64,000 nt of DNA, taken from positions 4,189,321 to 4,253,320 of the forward strand of contig OZ022246.1 in the NCBI GenBank assembly GCA_963978895.1, written 5' to 3'. Shown here piece after piece: positions 1-11,289 of the stretch. The notes below the pieces were generated by a model. The model was not told the origin of the DNA and made no database searches. It saw only the letters and a program-made list of their open reading frames with translations. Position 1 is the first letter of the stretch. Every line of letters begins with the position of its first letter. The DNA comes from Erpobdella octoculata. Taxonomy: Eukaryota > Annelida > Clitellata > Hirudinida > Erpobdellidae. The position numbers and the translations under genes are program-made.

Positions 1-125
1 CGCTTTCTCGGTCGCTTTCGCTTTCCCGCTAGCTCTTTCGCTCCCGGTTGCTTATCCGTTCCCGCTTGTTTTTTCGTTTTTGTTCCCGCTCACTCACATT
101 CGCTCTCCCGTTTCCGCTCGCTCTA
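1..125. repeat. Degenerate GC-rich minisatellite (cgctttcccgct type)
   Basis: A run of imperfect units of about 18 bp built on 'cgctttcccgct' and 'cgctcccg' fills the left edge of the window. The reverse complement of the same motif (ccgggagcg-gaaagcga) occurs at 3806-3925 and 46242-46420, next to sequence ending in 'ccccgctagt'. This block is therefore probably the body of the same dispersed element, whose start lies outside the window. Confidence 0.6.
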
Positions 126-129
126 CCAC

Positions 130-335
130 TCATTTCGTGAGCAATCTTAATTTTTTCACAAAAACCCTCCTCTATTGACTCTCAAGATTGTGTACAAATT
201 CCCCTCATTTTGTACCGGATCTCAATTTTGTTCACACAAACCTTCTTTTTAATGACTTTGAATGTTGTGTGAAAATTTCATTACGACCAGTGTAGCAATG
301 TAGAAAAAAAATATACACACACAACACACACAGCA
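130..335. other. Non-coding spacer, possible element tail
   Basis: Imperfectly repeated AT-rich lines of roughly 60-65 bp (for example 'ctcaattttgttcacac' variants) follow the minisatellite. No open frame, RNA gene or splice-framed exon was seen. It may be the internal part of the element that starts upstream of the window. Confidence 0.35.
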
Positions 336-339
336 AGTG

Positions 340-615
340 GTGAATAGCTGTGTTCGCGACTAGCTGGGCGGCGACTAGTTGGACAGCGACTAGTTGGCTC
401 GACGACTAGTTGGGCGGCGACTAGTTGGGCGGCGACTAGTTGGACAGCGACTAGTTGGCTCGACGACTAGTTGGGCGGCGACTAGTTGGGCCGGCGACTA
501 GTTGGGCGGCGACTAGTTAGCCCGGCGACTAGTTGGGCGGCGACTAGTTGGGCTAGCGACAAGTTGGGCGGTGACTAGTTGGGCGGCGACTAGTTGGCAG
601 CGACTAGTTGGCCTG
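340..615. repeat. Minisatellite with ACTAGTTGGGCGGCG unit
   Basis: About 16 tandem units of 15-18 bp with core 'gcgactagttgggcg', with variants carrying 'ggacagc', 'ggctcgac' or 'gggccgg'. Almost every unit contains the palindrome ACTAGT. The array is GC-rich in an AT-rich neighbourhood and lies 330 bp upstream of the LRR-Ig start codon. Confidence 0.9.
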
Positions 616-940
616 CTCCGCCCGCAGAATTGTATTCAAATAAAATTAGGTTATATTTAAGCGCTGCTTTTCTTATCGTAAGAAAATAAACATTTAGATA
701 TAGCACGTTAAAAAAAGTCTACATTGAAACTTTGATTAAAACACTTATTTCTTAGCAATAGTTTGTCTTTAATTGATGTAAGGAATATTAAAACGCACCC
801 TCATGACGTCACTAGCATTCTTTTTTTTTAATTTAAGCTGCACTTCCGAATCGTCTGAAAGTTGCGTAGTTGCATCGGATTGATTTTCGAATTTGATTTC
901 AAAAGAGGACATGTTTAAGATCTTTGGTGGTTGTAAAAAT

Positions 941-2583
941 ATGAATTATTTTCTATTCATTCTCTGTATTGCAATACGTTACTCTGTGGAGAAACCTTGT
1001 AGAAATGATGATCTTGATAAAAGTATTTTAGCATGTTTCAATGAAGAGTTTCCTGAACCAACACAAAATTGGACTTTGATAACTGAGTTTCATTTAAGTT
1101 GCCACCAAAAATGTAGAAAGTTGAATGTATACATAAAAGAAATTGGGAAGCATGAACTTGATGTGTTCGTTATTGGAAGTAGTACATTTGAAAATGAATC
1201 TGGAATTGAAGTTGAACACAAAACGTTTGGTTTTTTGGGCGTATTTGACAGTTTTTTTGAAGTTCTGCAAACGAATTTTCTGTACGGAACGTCTTGTAAA
1301 TTTGTTTTATTTAAATCAGTAACGATTGGTGAAAGCAAACGAGGTGCTTTCAATGGCCTTGTTGCTGATACGTTGCATTTAAAAAATGTAACATTTAGAA
1401 AATCTGCAGAGGGATTATTCGAAGGGAGTCAGATCGGGGAATTAATTATAACTGAAACAACTGGATTGAAAATGGAGACGTTTTATTTTGTTGGTCAAGA
1501 AATTAAAGTTCTATACTTGGCTCATCTGGAACCAAATTTTCGTTTTACTGAAATGAAGGTAAAATGCGGTTTTTGAAATCTTTTAGGTAGAATATGTAAA
1601 TTTTCTGTTATGACTTGATTAACGGGTTATGTTAATTCATTATTTCTATTAAATGTTTATCAATAATATTTTTAAATGTTTTTAAAGCAGCAAGTTAATT
1701 AATTATTCTTTCATTAATATTGATAACAATTGAACATTGATTTTATTGATTGCAGACGAACGGTAAACTAGACTTTGATTATCTGGGTTTTTATGGAAGC
1801 ATAGAATCATTTGAATTCCTGAAAAACCGGAACATAACTGTGAGGCATCTTTTAATTTCTGGATTGTTCAACTACACATGGGATTTCTCAGCTTACGACC
1901 AGCTGAAAAACAATTTGGTGGTATTAAACCTGGCAAACAACCAAATTCGTCAGATCACACCAGAATTTGATTTCGTTAACTTTGTAACATTAAAAGAATT
2001 GTACCTTAATAGAAACAATTTAAGTATTTTTCCAAATCTAGCACAATCTCTTTCCAAACTAGAAATAATTATTTTATCAGATAATCCTTTTGTGTGTAAT
2101 TGTGCATCTATGTCTTATGTCAGAAATGAAAAATGGAGCCATCTAAACATCCAGAATTACGTAACTTGTAAAAGCCATGGACAACTATTACTAATTAGGG
2201 AGTTTTTAAACGATAGCTGTTCAGCACACTTAGAGGTGCATATTGAAATAACAAATTTCACAGCGTGGATGACAGAAGAAAAAATCTTAACGATTAAGTG
2301 CACTGTAGTGGGATGGCCACCACCTTATATTTTTCTTCACTTTCCTGACGACTACAAGAAGTATTTTAAAAATTTGAAACAAAAAGAACAGTTTTCGGCC
2401 ATATATTTGATCGAAAATCCGGATTTCACGCACCTTGGAACATATGCATGCGTTGGCAAAAATAACAATGGAGATGTTGTACGAGCCAATCTGACTGTCG
2501 ATGATATTCCAATTTCAGCCTCCGTTAACCTTAGCGCATCTCTTGCAATTTGTTATATTTTGTTCATTTTGATAGTCGTTTGA
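941..2583 (+). CDS. Leucine-rich repeat and immunoglobulin-domain surface protein, two exons
   Basis: Exon 1 is 941-1558 and exon 2 is 1756-2583, joined by a phase-0 intron (donor AAG|GTAAAA, acceptor gattgcag). The product is about 480 residues. The start at 941 gives a good signal peptide (MNYFLFILCIAI); an in-frame ATG at 911 would add ten polar residues in front. Next comes a cysteine-bearing N-terminal part, then LRR units in exon 2 (LVVLNLANNQI, LKELYLNRNNL, LEIIILSDNPF), an LRR C-terminal cap (FVCNCASMSY to NDSC), and one Ig-like domain with the cysteine pair KCTVVGWPPP and GTYACVGKNNNG. The protein ends in a short hydrophobic stretch (LAICYILFILIVV) directly before the stop, which suggests a GPI-anchor signal or a membrane segment with no cytoplasmic tail. 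LRR-Ig proteins typically act in cell adhesion, axon guidance or innate recognition; the ligand is unknown. A likely poly(A) signal, ATTAAA, lies near 2765. Confidence 0.8.
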
Positions 2584-2845
2584 TGTTTGAACTATGAAGG
2601 ATCTTCATTCAAGAGGCTGCTGTTCCATGACGGTGCTGGCTAGAACTTAAAAGCATTGTTTTGTTTTGTATTTTGCATGTATATGAGTGTATCAAGCCGT
2701 TCGAGTTTTTTAAATTTTTAAAACTGTAAATAAGTAGATGGTTTTAATTGGCATTAAGTTGTTGCATTAAAATTTGTTTAGATGCATCATCTGCTATGTT
2801 TGCGTTTCATTTTCGTTATCGCTACTGCATTTAAATTGGTATGCG

Positions 2846-4250
2846 GACTTTTCATCAATGGACGATTCATCAAGGGACTATTCATCAAGAGACTATTCAT
2901 CAAAGGACTATTCATCAAGAGGACGGTTCATCATAAGGACTGTTCATCTAAAGACTATTCATCAAGAGGACTATTCATCAAATTTTGAAGCCACTCAGCA
3001 ACCTTTATCAATATATACCCAAGATTTTTTCAGCGTAAAGTAATTTTATGTATTTTTAAAATACAGTTCTTCATCTTTGATAAAATAAATTTCAAACATA
3101 TCAGTAATTTAAAAAAATAGTGATGGCAACCAGGGTTTTTAAGAGCGGTACTATTGGCTGACAAGATCGTTGATGACAGCGCCGCTACATTTTTTAGCTG
3201 TTCTTAGCGCTATTCGCTACCGCAACTTTTATTAAAAAAACAAAATAGGTCTTTTATATCAATTAAATGAGTTTCAATGTATTTAGTTTTTATTTGAAGT
3301 TTGCATGAAATCTGAGTTTGGTTGATTTATCGACGATCAAGACGAGCGTAAGTGTCTCTTTGAAATGACCTTTTCTGACCTCGCTAAAGCGAGCGTGTTC
3401 GTCTCTTTGAAGTGTGGCAGAAGTGGTATACCGGGTGTTAGTGATGTTTTGAGGTGTATGGTATCTGGCTGTTTGAGTGTGTATATACTTACAGTTTGTA
3501 CGAACAGTTGAAGTTTTTTTAAACTTATTATTCAATTGTCTTGATCTTAAGATCTTGACGTTATTTCTTGTCCAGTTGTTTTATTTACCGTATGTGACGA
3601 ATAAAATTGTTGTATATTACAACCATGTCTTCTACAAACTTGCTGATTGCTCGAGGCAAAAGTGTCTTTGAAGCGTGGCCTCTTGGTGTTAAACGACCGA
3701 AGGCAGATTTGACATAGCGAGCATGTGTGATGCTTTGACGTGTTTGTGGCCTTTGGTGAATGTGTAAATATATGGTTTACGAAAACAGTCGAATTTAGTT
3801 TTTCTGGTGCTGTGACCGGGAGCGGAAGCGAGAGACAAGCGGGAAGAAAGAGTGACCGGGAGCGTGAGAGCAAGCGGGGAAGGAAACGGGAGCGAGAAAG
3901 AAAAACGACCGAAAAACCTCTAAAAACCCCGGGCAACGCCTGATACCCCGCTAGTTCTATTATAAAGAATAAAGTATTTGGATGCAAGCAGAGTAGCACT
4001 GTAAACTTGATATAGATTACCCTACATTTTGGTAACTTATTTTGGTTGAATATAACATCTTAAACAATTTTATTAACTTTTTTGATGAATAGTCCGCTGG
4101 ATGAATAGACATTAGATGAACAGTCCTTATGATGAACCGTCCTCTTGATGAATAGTCCTTTGATGAATCGTCCTTTGATGAATAGTCCCTTGATGAATAG
4201 TCCTGGATGAACAGTCCTTTGATGAATCGTCCTTTGATGAACAGTCCTAG
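2846..4250. mobile_element. Foldback-like element with minisatellite inverted arms
   Basis: The left arm (2846-2981) consists of ~15-bp units 'ggactattcatcaaa', and the right arm (4078-4250) is the same minisatellite in inverted orientation (tttgatgaatagtcc). A core of about 50 bp, including a distinctive 'ggttcatcataagg' unit, is shared exactly as an inverted repeat. Long inverted arms made of short tandem repeats are the hallmark of Foldback-type transposons. The 1.1-kb centre has no transposase frame. It holds a direct duplication (about 3335-3535 and 3650-3800) and a second, nested element at its right end. Target duplication was not established. Confidence 0.5.
3247..3958 (-). mobile_element. 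Dispersed element starting ACTAGCGGGGTA, with CCGGGAGCG minisatellite
   Basis: Read on the minus strand, the element begins at 3958 with 'actagcggggtatcaggcg', then a segment 'gtttttagaggtttttcgg', then the degenerate 18-bp minisatellite (3806-3925), then repeated blocks containing 'ctttgaagtgtgg' and 'ctttgaagcgtgg'. The far end near 3250 ('cttttatat') resembles the tail of the other ACTAGC elements in this window. It carries no protein frame and is probably non-autonomous. The far boundary is approximate. Confidence 0.45.
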
Positions 4251-4734
4251 AATCATTTAAATTAGCAGGTCAACAAAGAAATATATATATAAGTAATGGT
4301 CAGGCTGGGAAGAATAAGAAAAAGTGCTTATGACTTTGATATTGTAGTATGGATTTTTGGTTAGTTTTGTTTAATTTATTACGCTAGGTTCGTGGTTATT
4401 TTTATAAAATATGAACAAGTGGCAAATTCAGATTTTTTCATACTGAGGCAAGGAGAACTTTATGAGAACGCAAAAAAGAGTACGAGTAGTGCCTAGTGGT
4501 TATTGAATCTGCTCAACGTTCAGAGCACGAGAACATGTTTCAAAGTCTTTCGAAAGCCGGTTTGGCTTTCCTGCAGGACCATACGAAATTAAGAAACTAT
4601 CTAAACATGTATTAGCAATAACGAATCAGTCTGGATTGACAGTAGATACATAGAGTGCGAAATGCTTCCGGTATAACTAATAAGCAGTGAAATGTCATAA
4701 AATAAGTCTTGTAAAATTATGCAAAGATGAGATC
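4251..4734. other. Intergenic stretch without recognised features
   Basis: AT-rich sequence between the foldback element and the next minisatellite. I saw no convincing exon, RNA gene or repeat in it. Confidence 0.5.
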
Positions 4735-4812
4735 AGTTATCCACGGGATCAGTTGTCTTGGATCTGTTATCCTGGGGTCAGTTGTCATGGATCTGTTATC
4801 CTGGGGTCAGTT
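4735..4812. repeat. Minisatellite, ~33-bp unit (ggatctgttatcctggggtcagttgtc)
   Basis: Two and a half tandem copies of a unit containing 'ggatctgttatcctgggg' and 'tcagttgtcat', with a degenerate first copy. Non-coding. Confidence 0.75.
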
Positions 4813-4872
4813 GCGATTATCCCATTTTTTCCTGTGGTTTAGTGGTTTTACTACTGGATTTTTTAAATTCGT

Positions 4873-5781
<909 letters not shown>

Positions 5782-6027
5782 TAATTTATTTTCAAATTGG
5801 CATTTCACAGCAAAACCAGAAGTTGCTGCCTCATTCTCAAATTAGTTAACCAGGAACTTCGCTACAAACTCTGTAAGCATTAAAAAATATTTTCGATGAC
5901 TTAATTTTGTATGAATAAAACCACGGTTTTGGTAATTAACATTTAAATGAAATTAATAAACAGTTTCAATATGACATGCTCACTTGAAACAAAAAAGAAA
6001 CTAAAAACTCTTTTTCATTTCAACCGG

Positions 6028-6242
6028 TTAAAGTCGGATGCCAAACGCTCCGCACTGGAGGAACGAGCGACAATGACGACGACGACGACGATGACGACAG
6101 TGATGACGATGTCGATGACGACGATGATGAAGACGAATTGAAGATTGGGCGACAGATTTGTACTGAGAGTAATTCTGATCAAACTACAACCGACCACATC
6201 AACTATCCGAGTTTGAAAAGAAGAAACTCACTTCGTCAGTGA
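6028..6242 (+). CDS. Candidate exon with Asp-rich stretch, uncertain
   Basis: One frame reads through a (GAC/GAT)n tract into non-repetitive sequence: DEDELKIGRQICTES, then NYPSLKRRNSLRQ and a stop at 6240-6242. Two readings are possible. It may be a terminal exon ending at that stop. Alternatively it may be spliced at GAGA|GTAATT (after 6168), which leaves phase 1 and would join in frame to the exon at 7019, making it an upstream exon of the next gene. The acidic part may be only a microsatellite. The acceptor (near 6027) has a weak pyrimidine tract. Confidence 0.25.
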
Positions 6243-7018
6243 TTTGTTATTTCTTTACAAGCTCTGATAAATGTCATTTTTCCCCAATTAAATTTTACTA
6301 TAACTTTCGGTTTTTTAATAAATAATTAATAATTAAATAGACAGACCATTATTCTGATTGAAATTTAATTGCTAGAGAATGTTTATGAATCCAGGAAGTA
6401 ATTTAGAAAAAGTTTATTGAAATTGAAAATTATATGATGTCTTGTTTTCTTGCTAAATGATTTATGAATTTAATTTTCATATAATTAATTATGCTGTTTG
6501 TCTTGTAATTTTGTTTTTATTTTTCATTTTATTGTTGTCCTTTCTTTTAGCAAATTTTTAGAAACTTTTTTCTAAAAAGTGAGTTTAATAAGACACTTAG
6601 GGCTAGCTGGCTGGTTAGGAAAATGAACTCGTAAACTTGACCCCATGCCGTGGAGACTTCAGAATTTTCGCATTAGATTTCTACCAAAACGTTATTTCGG
6701 AGGCGATTAGTTTAATTCCTCTCAGCTAAGTTTTTTTTGTCTTGAGTTTAAAGTATTAATCTGCCACGCCAAAAATGCGCTGAAGTCCCTTCGATATCAA
6801 ACGGGGATTTTTGTACATTTTTCTTCTTTTTCTTTTTTTCTTCGTTTTCTTCTTCTTTTTCTTTTTTCTTTTTCTTGTTCTTCTTGTTCTTGTTCTTCTT
6901 TTTCTTTATGCATATTTATAATATTTGTCCGTGTCGAAGAGAGATAGATAAATAAAACTGCATTACTAGCTTTTTGCAACTTCCTTGACAACACACTCCT
7001 CTCGACAAATATTTCCAG
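6243..7018. other. Intergenic or intronic AT-rich stretch
   Basis: Holds a polypyrimidine (CTT/TTC) tract at about 6818-6906 and otherwise AT-rich sequence ending in the acceptor 'aaatatttccag' at 7018. No other feature was recognised. Confidence 0.5.
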
Positions 7019-10000
7019 CCAAAAACTTGAAAAACATCAAGTGCGGCTTCGAAGAGAAGAACCAGGTCACCATGACAACGGCTGGCGGAGGCGTCTGCCA
7101 CGGTCACATGTCCGACATAGACGAGGTCACCTGCACCGGAACTACTGCCCTCAAATTCACGACTAGAGATTGTTCTAGCTCTTTTGATGTCTTTGGTTGG
7201 TTTTGAATTTTTTATTTTCATATTTTATTAAATAATTTATAAATGTTTGTGGAGTTTTTTGTCTTTCAGAAAAATGTACTGTTGAGCAATAATAATCTCA
7301 ACAAGACAAGATTATTAGTCAAATGGGCCAAAGTAACTTTTGGGGCAAAAACTTTTTTGAAGCTGAACAGATACAATTTATAAAGATAATAGGCGATAAT
7401 AATAAAAATATTTTAAATTTATATGAATAATATACAATAATAAAGAAATATTTTAAATTTATATGGATAATAAGGCAATATTAAGGGGAATATTTTAAAT
7501 TTATTTAGATAATAGGCAATATTACATGAAACTTGGCTTCAGCGGCTATCATACCACGACACCCGGTTGTCTTATATATGCTGCCGCTAAGAAAGTTTTC
7601 CAAGATGAAATATCGCGTAGTCAAGAAGTTTGAAGAAATTTCTTTATCTCATCTTTGTGATTGAATGATACATATAAGAACTGTATATAGCACTAATTGA
7701 CAGTTGAGCTAATACATTTCTATTTGGACTTGACGTAGTCTTTGGAAACCGAGTTTTTTAAGGTATAATTGATTGCGGAGCTAATGGGCGATGCAAGACT
7801 CTTGACATACAGTGCACTTTGCCTTTAATGACATCAACTATAACGAATTATGGCTGATAACGAATACAACTTATTCCATAGACAAAAAATGTGTTTAAAA
7901 CAATACAAAAACTCCGGATATTATGAAGTTTGTTGCAAAAAATTCCGCATATAACAAAGTGAATTGTACGCACAAATTTGTGATTTTCTTCGTTTATAAC
8001 AAAGTTTGGTATAAAAATATGAGTACGTCGATATTGGCTTTTTCACAATCAGTATCCGACTGCTATTTTGAGGTTTTTTTAGTTTACTAGAAATAGACCC
8101 CCAGCCATTGACTAAGTTTACTTCTTGGGAATAACGCCTATGAAGTAACTAATAGTAGGCATCATTAATTGATTTAATAATTTATTTGTTTATGGTTGAA
8201 TGGAGGAATGGATGGATATGCGGAATGGATAAATAGATGAATGGCTGGATAGAAAAACAAATGGATGGGTGGAGAAATGAATTGATGGATGGAAAGACAC
8301 GTAAAAGGATATCCGGAAGGATTTATAGACGTCCAAACGTCCGGGCGGAACGGATGACGGATCGTTACGGAATACCGGTACATGGCCGGGTTCAAAATGT
8401 TTATCGCCGACGCCGAAAAAGTTCAGTGCAGAATGTATTGTCCGACCCTGTGCCGTCCCATCAGTCATAAGCATCACAGTTCGAGTCCCTTCGAAAATTT
8501 CACAGCACTGATGGCCGTTGTAGCGCTGAGACAGGTGAATCGCACGTCGTGAAACTTCCGCGTGTGATTTAATGATTTACAGATTTCGGTGGATTAGTGA
8601 AGGAAAGAATGAATGAAAGAAAGAGACCTAGATTGACAGAGCCACACGGACACACAGACAAACAGTCGTGCACGCACACGTGAACAAACAATCACGCACA
8701 ATCTCGGAAGAAGACGGAATTGAAATTAAATGAACACAGCGGTAAATAAATAAATAAACGCAAAACGATTTCCCGACGCTTCTTGATATTTTCAGGCATT
8801 AATCCTGTCGAAATAGATAAATCTTATTTAACACACAAACACTGGAACACACAGACACAGAAACGTACGCACGCACACTTACAGAGACATACCCGCGTGC
8901 ATGCACACTTGAGAAAACAAAAAAAACGTTACATTTCCATTCTTACACTCATTTCAGAATATCAATGCGTAGACTACGTCGTCCAATCGTCCGTTCTACG
9001 AATATTAATTACTTATTCCCAAGTTGATCAGGATCAGTGGTGCTGGGTGAGTTGAAAGTTTCAACGTTTTTTAAAGTATCTTTTTATGTTTTATTTTCTT
9101 TAAATTCACTATGGTGTAATGATAATCATGTTTTTTTCTTTAAATTATAAAAAGTAAAACCATGAATTAATGTCAGAAAGCATTTGGTCTTTATAAAGTT
9201 AAACCGCATAAAAAAATTAAACCAAAATAAAAAACAAAAAATGCTGTTGTTGTGGAAAAGTTACAGTGACGCCGATGATCGTTTTGCTCTTTACAACAAG
9301 ACCGTTTCGAAATGGCTATTGATATCATCATTATCATCAAGATCATCATCATCATTATCATCATCATCAACCACTTTATCCACAACAACAGAGCATACGG
9401 AGCAGAGAGTTTGCACTGAAGAACGACCCGACGCGACACGACTTGAAGTTCCAACTGAGGAAGGTAAACTGCACCAGTGCTGAGACAATAACACGGAGTA
9501 CACATGCGGGAGAGATACTCTCAGTTGATGTCTTTACAGGTTCGCCAAGTTTCTCTATTTTTCTCAACTTAATCGCTCATTCACACTTACTCACTCACTC
9601 ACACACACACACTCACTCACTCACTCACTCACTCACTCACTCACTCACTCACTCACTCACTCACTCACTCACTCACTCACTCACTCACTCACTCACTCAC
9701 TCACTCACTCACTCACTCACTCACTCACTCACTCACTCACTCACTCACTCACTCACTCACTCACTCACTCACTCACTCACTCACTCACTCACTCACTCAC
9801 TCACTCACTCACTCACTCACTCACTCACTCACTCACTCACTCACTCACTCACTCACTCACTCACTCACTCACTCACTCACTCACTCACTCACTCACTCAC
9901 TCACTCACTCACTCACTCACTCACTCACTCACTCACTCACTCACTCACTCACTCACTCACTCACTCACTCACTCACTCACTCATTCACTCATTCACTCTT

Positions 10001-11138
10001 ATATATAATATATCGATTTTTACATTTCCAAATTTTAACGTCTTATTTACTTGTAAGTTTTTATTTTATAAGAACTTTTATTGCATTAGTTTCGCTTTCG
10101 GTTTTGTTCGGTTGAAGCATGATTAAATGTGGAAAAAAGAATTCAAAACGAAACTGGAAAGCACCTGAAATGGTCTCTGAGGATGTCTCATTCGTAGGTG
10201 CAATAACTTTGCACTTTTACTAGATCCTTCCATGTTCCCATGTTTCTGCTTCACAGGAAGCTGACGGAATGGATTTGCTGAGTTATGATAGTGATCTTCA
10301 TTTTATTATTTTTTCTTTGTTGCTTTTTGTTTTCTTTTTATTGAAAAACTTTTTTAATTAACATTTAAAGTTTTAATTTAAAATCGTGTCTATTTTTGAT
10401 GGATTTTTTCCTCTGTAGGGACCGTCTCCTAGCAACGCAACCCAAAAAATTAAAATTCTAATAATAATTATTTTTATTAATTTTATTTTTCCCACGCATG
10501 TAGAGTTAATAATTTATTTATCAGTATTTTTTACATATATTGATTTATCATAGAACAAATTAACAATTTCATTTGTTGTTAAGATGTGTAGAAAAACGGT
10601 TTTACCACAATATTTTTTAAAATTTCAATTCTTTTAAATTCTGTTTCTTTGTTACTATTCAGACGACGCGTTCACCTCCGAGAAGTGTAGGAAGACTCTG
10701 GAGAGAAAATTTCAGCCATCCCGTCTTGACATGCGCAGTAGCGACGCGGAAACGGAACACAACGAGCTCACTTCTTCTTCCCGCCATTACCATCATCATC
10801 ATCACCATCACCATCCTCAAGAGGGCTACCATTCTCCCCACCGCAATCATTATCAACCTCAGCAGGATGACGACGCCCCCTCGCATCACCGCACCCTTCA
10901 GACGCAGTCGGAATCCTCGGACGACAAAGACTACGAGGACGGCGGCGGTGGCAGCGCTCTCAAAAGCGGCGCATCGAGAACGGACCGCTCCTGTCGTCAG
11001 CTGGCCGACTACCTCGGCTGGCTAGCTTTGCTTAATGTTAGCCGATTACGCGCTTCGACTCAGCGCTTTCGAAATGCAATGACGCTTTGCTGTCAGCTGT
11101 TAGTCATTGAATTGCTGAAATGTCGAACTGCACGGTGA
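7019..11138 (+). CDS. Unassigned cysteine-containing, probably extracellular or membrane protein; four 3' exons
   Basis: Four exons join with agreeing phases: 7019-7195, 8958-9046, 9392-9539 and 10663-11138. Junctions read FDVF-E-YQC, QWCW-SIRSREF and VDVFT-D-DAFTSEKC, and the last acceptor is good (ttactattcag). Exon 1 encodes KCGFEEKNQ, GGGVCHGHMSDIDEVTC and TRDCSSS. Exon 2 encodes YQCVDYVV and DQDQWCW. Exon 3 encodes KFQLRKVNCTSAETI. The last exon has CRKTLERKFQPSR, a tract of eight histidines, a Gln/Asp/Ser-rich region, and a stop at 11136-11138. The cysteine spacing recalls invertebrate ectodomains grouped as DUF7042/7043-type families, but I cannot confirm this. The 5' end is missing: the first exon starts in mid-codon, so upstream exons must exist, possibly including the Asp-rich one near 6100. 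Donors of exons 1 and 3 (GTTGGT, GTTCGC) are weak, so those boundaries are less certain. Confidence 0.55.
7381..7520. repeat. Short AT-rich tandem repeat in intron
   Basis: Two to three copies of a ~57-bp unit containing 'atattttaaatttatatg' and 'ataataggcaat'. It lies in the intron 7196-8957, which is otherwise unremarkable apart from a decayed (GGAT)n tract at about 8195-8300. Confidence 0.6.
8375..8551 (+). other. GC-rich open segment inside intron, possible repeat relic
   Basis: A locally GC-rich segment with an open frame containing EYRYMAGFKMFIADAEKV, then CRMYCPTLCRPIS, then VVALRQVNRTS and a stop. No pyrimidine-rich acceptor precedes it and it does not fit the phases of the flanking exons. 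It includes 'agttcgagtccc', which resembles a tRNA B-box, so a SINE relic is an alternative. Confidence 0.2.
9583..9995. repeat. (CTCA)n microsatellite, ~100 units
   Basis: A nearly perfect tetranucleotide tract of about 400 bp in the intron between the exons ending at 9539 and starting at 10663. The Leu/Thr/His/Ser frame through it is an artefact. Confidence 0.95.
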
Positions 11139-11269
11139 CGTTATTTTTGTGGAATTTTTTTAAATTTTATTTTATTGTAATATTACAATCTTGTTGGAAA
11201 CGTTGTAAACAGTATTACATAAATTCTCTTTACAGCTCAATTGTTTTACTTACTTCTTGTAAATTTTTG

Positions 11270-11277
11270 TAAATAAA
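11270..11277 (+). terminator. Probable poly(A) signal of the preceding gene
   Basis: AATAAA in 'gtaaataaaacac', about 130 bp after the stop at 11138, followed by a T/G-rich stretch (ttttgtttgttcg). This supports the exon 10663-11138 as the terminal exon. Confidence 0.5.
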
Positions 11278-11289
11278 ACACATTTTGGG

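Noticed and set aside
2774..3043. Frames with repeated Asp-Tyr-Ser-Ser-Arg near the LRR-Ig gene
   Set aside because: They follow the 15-bp minisatellite of the foldback arm; the repeat length is a multiple of three.
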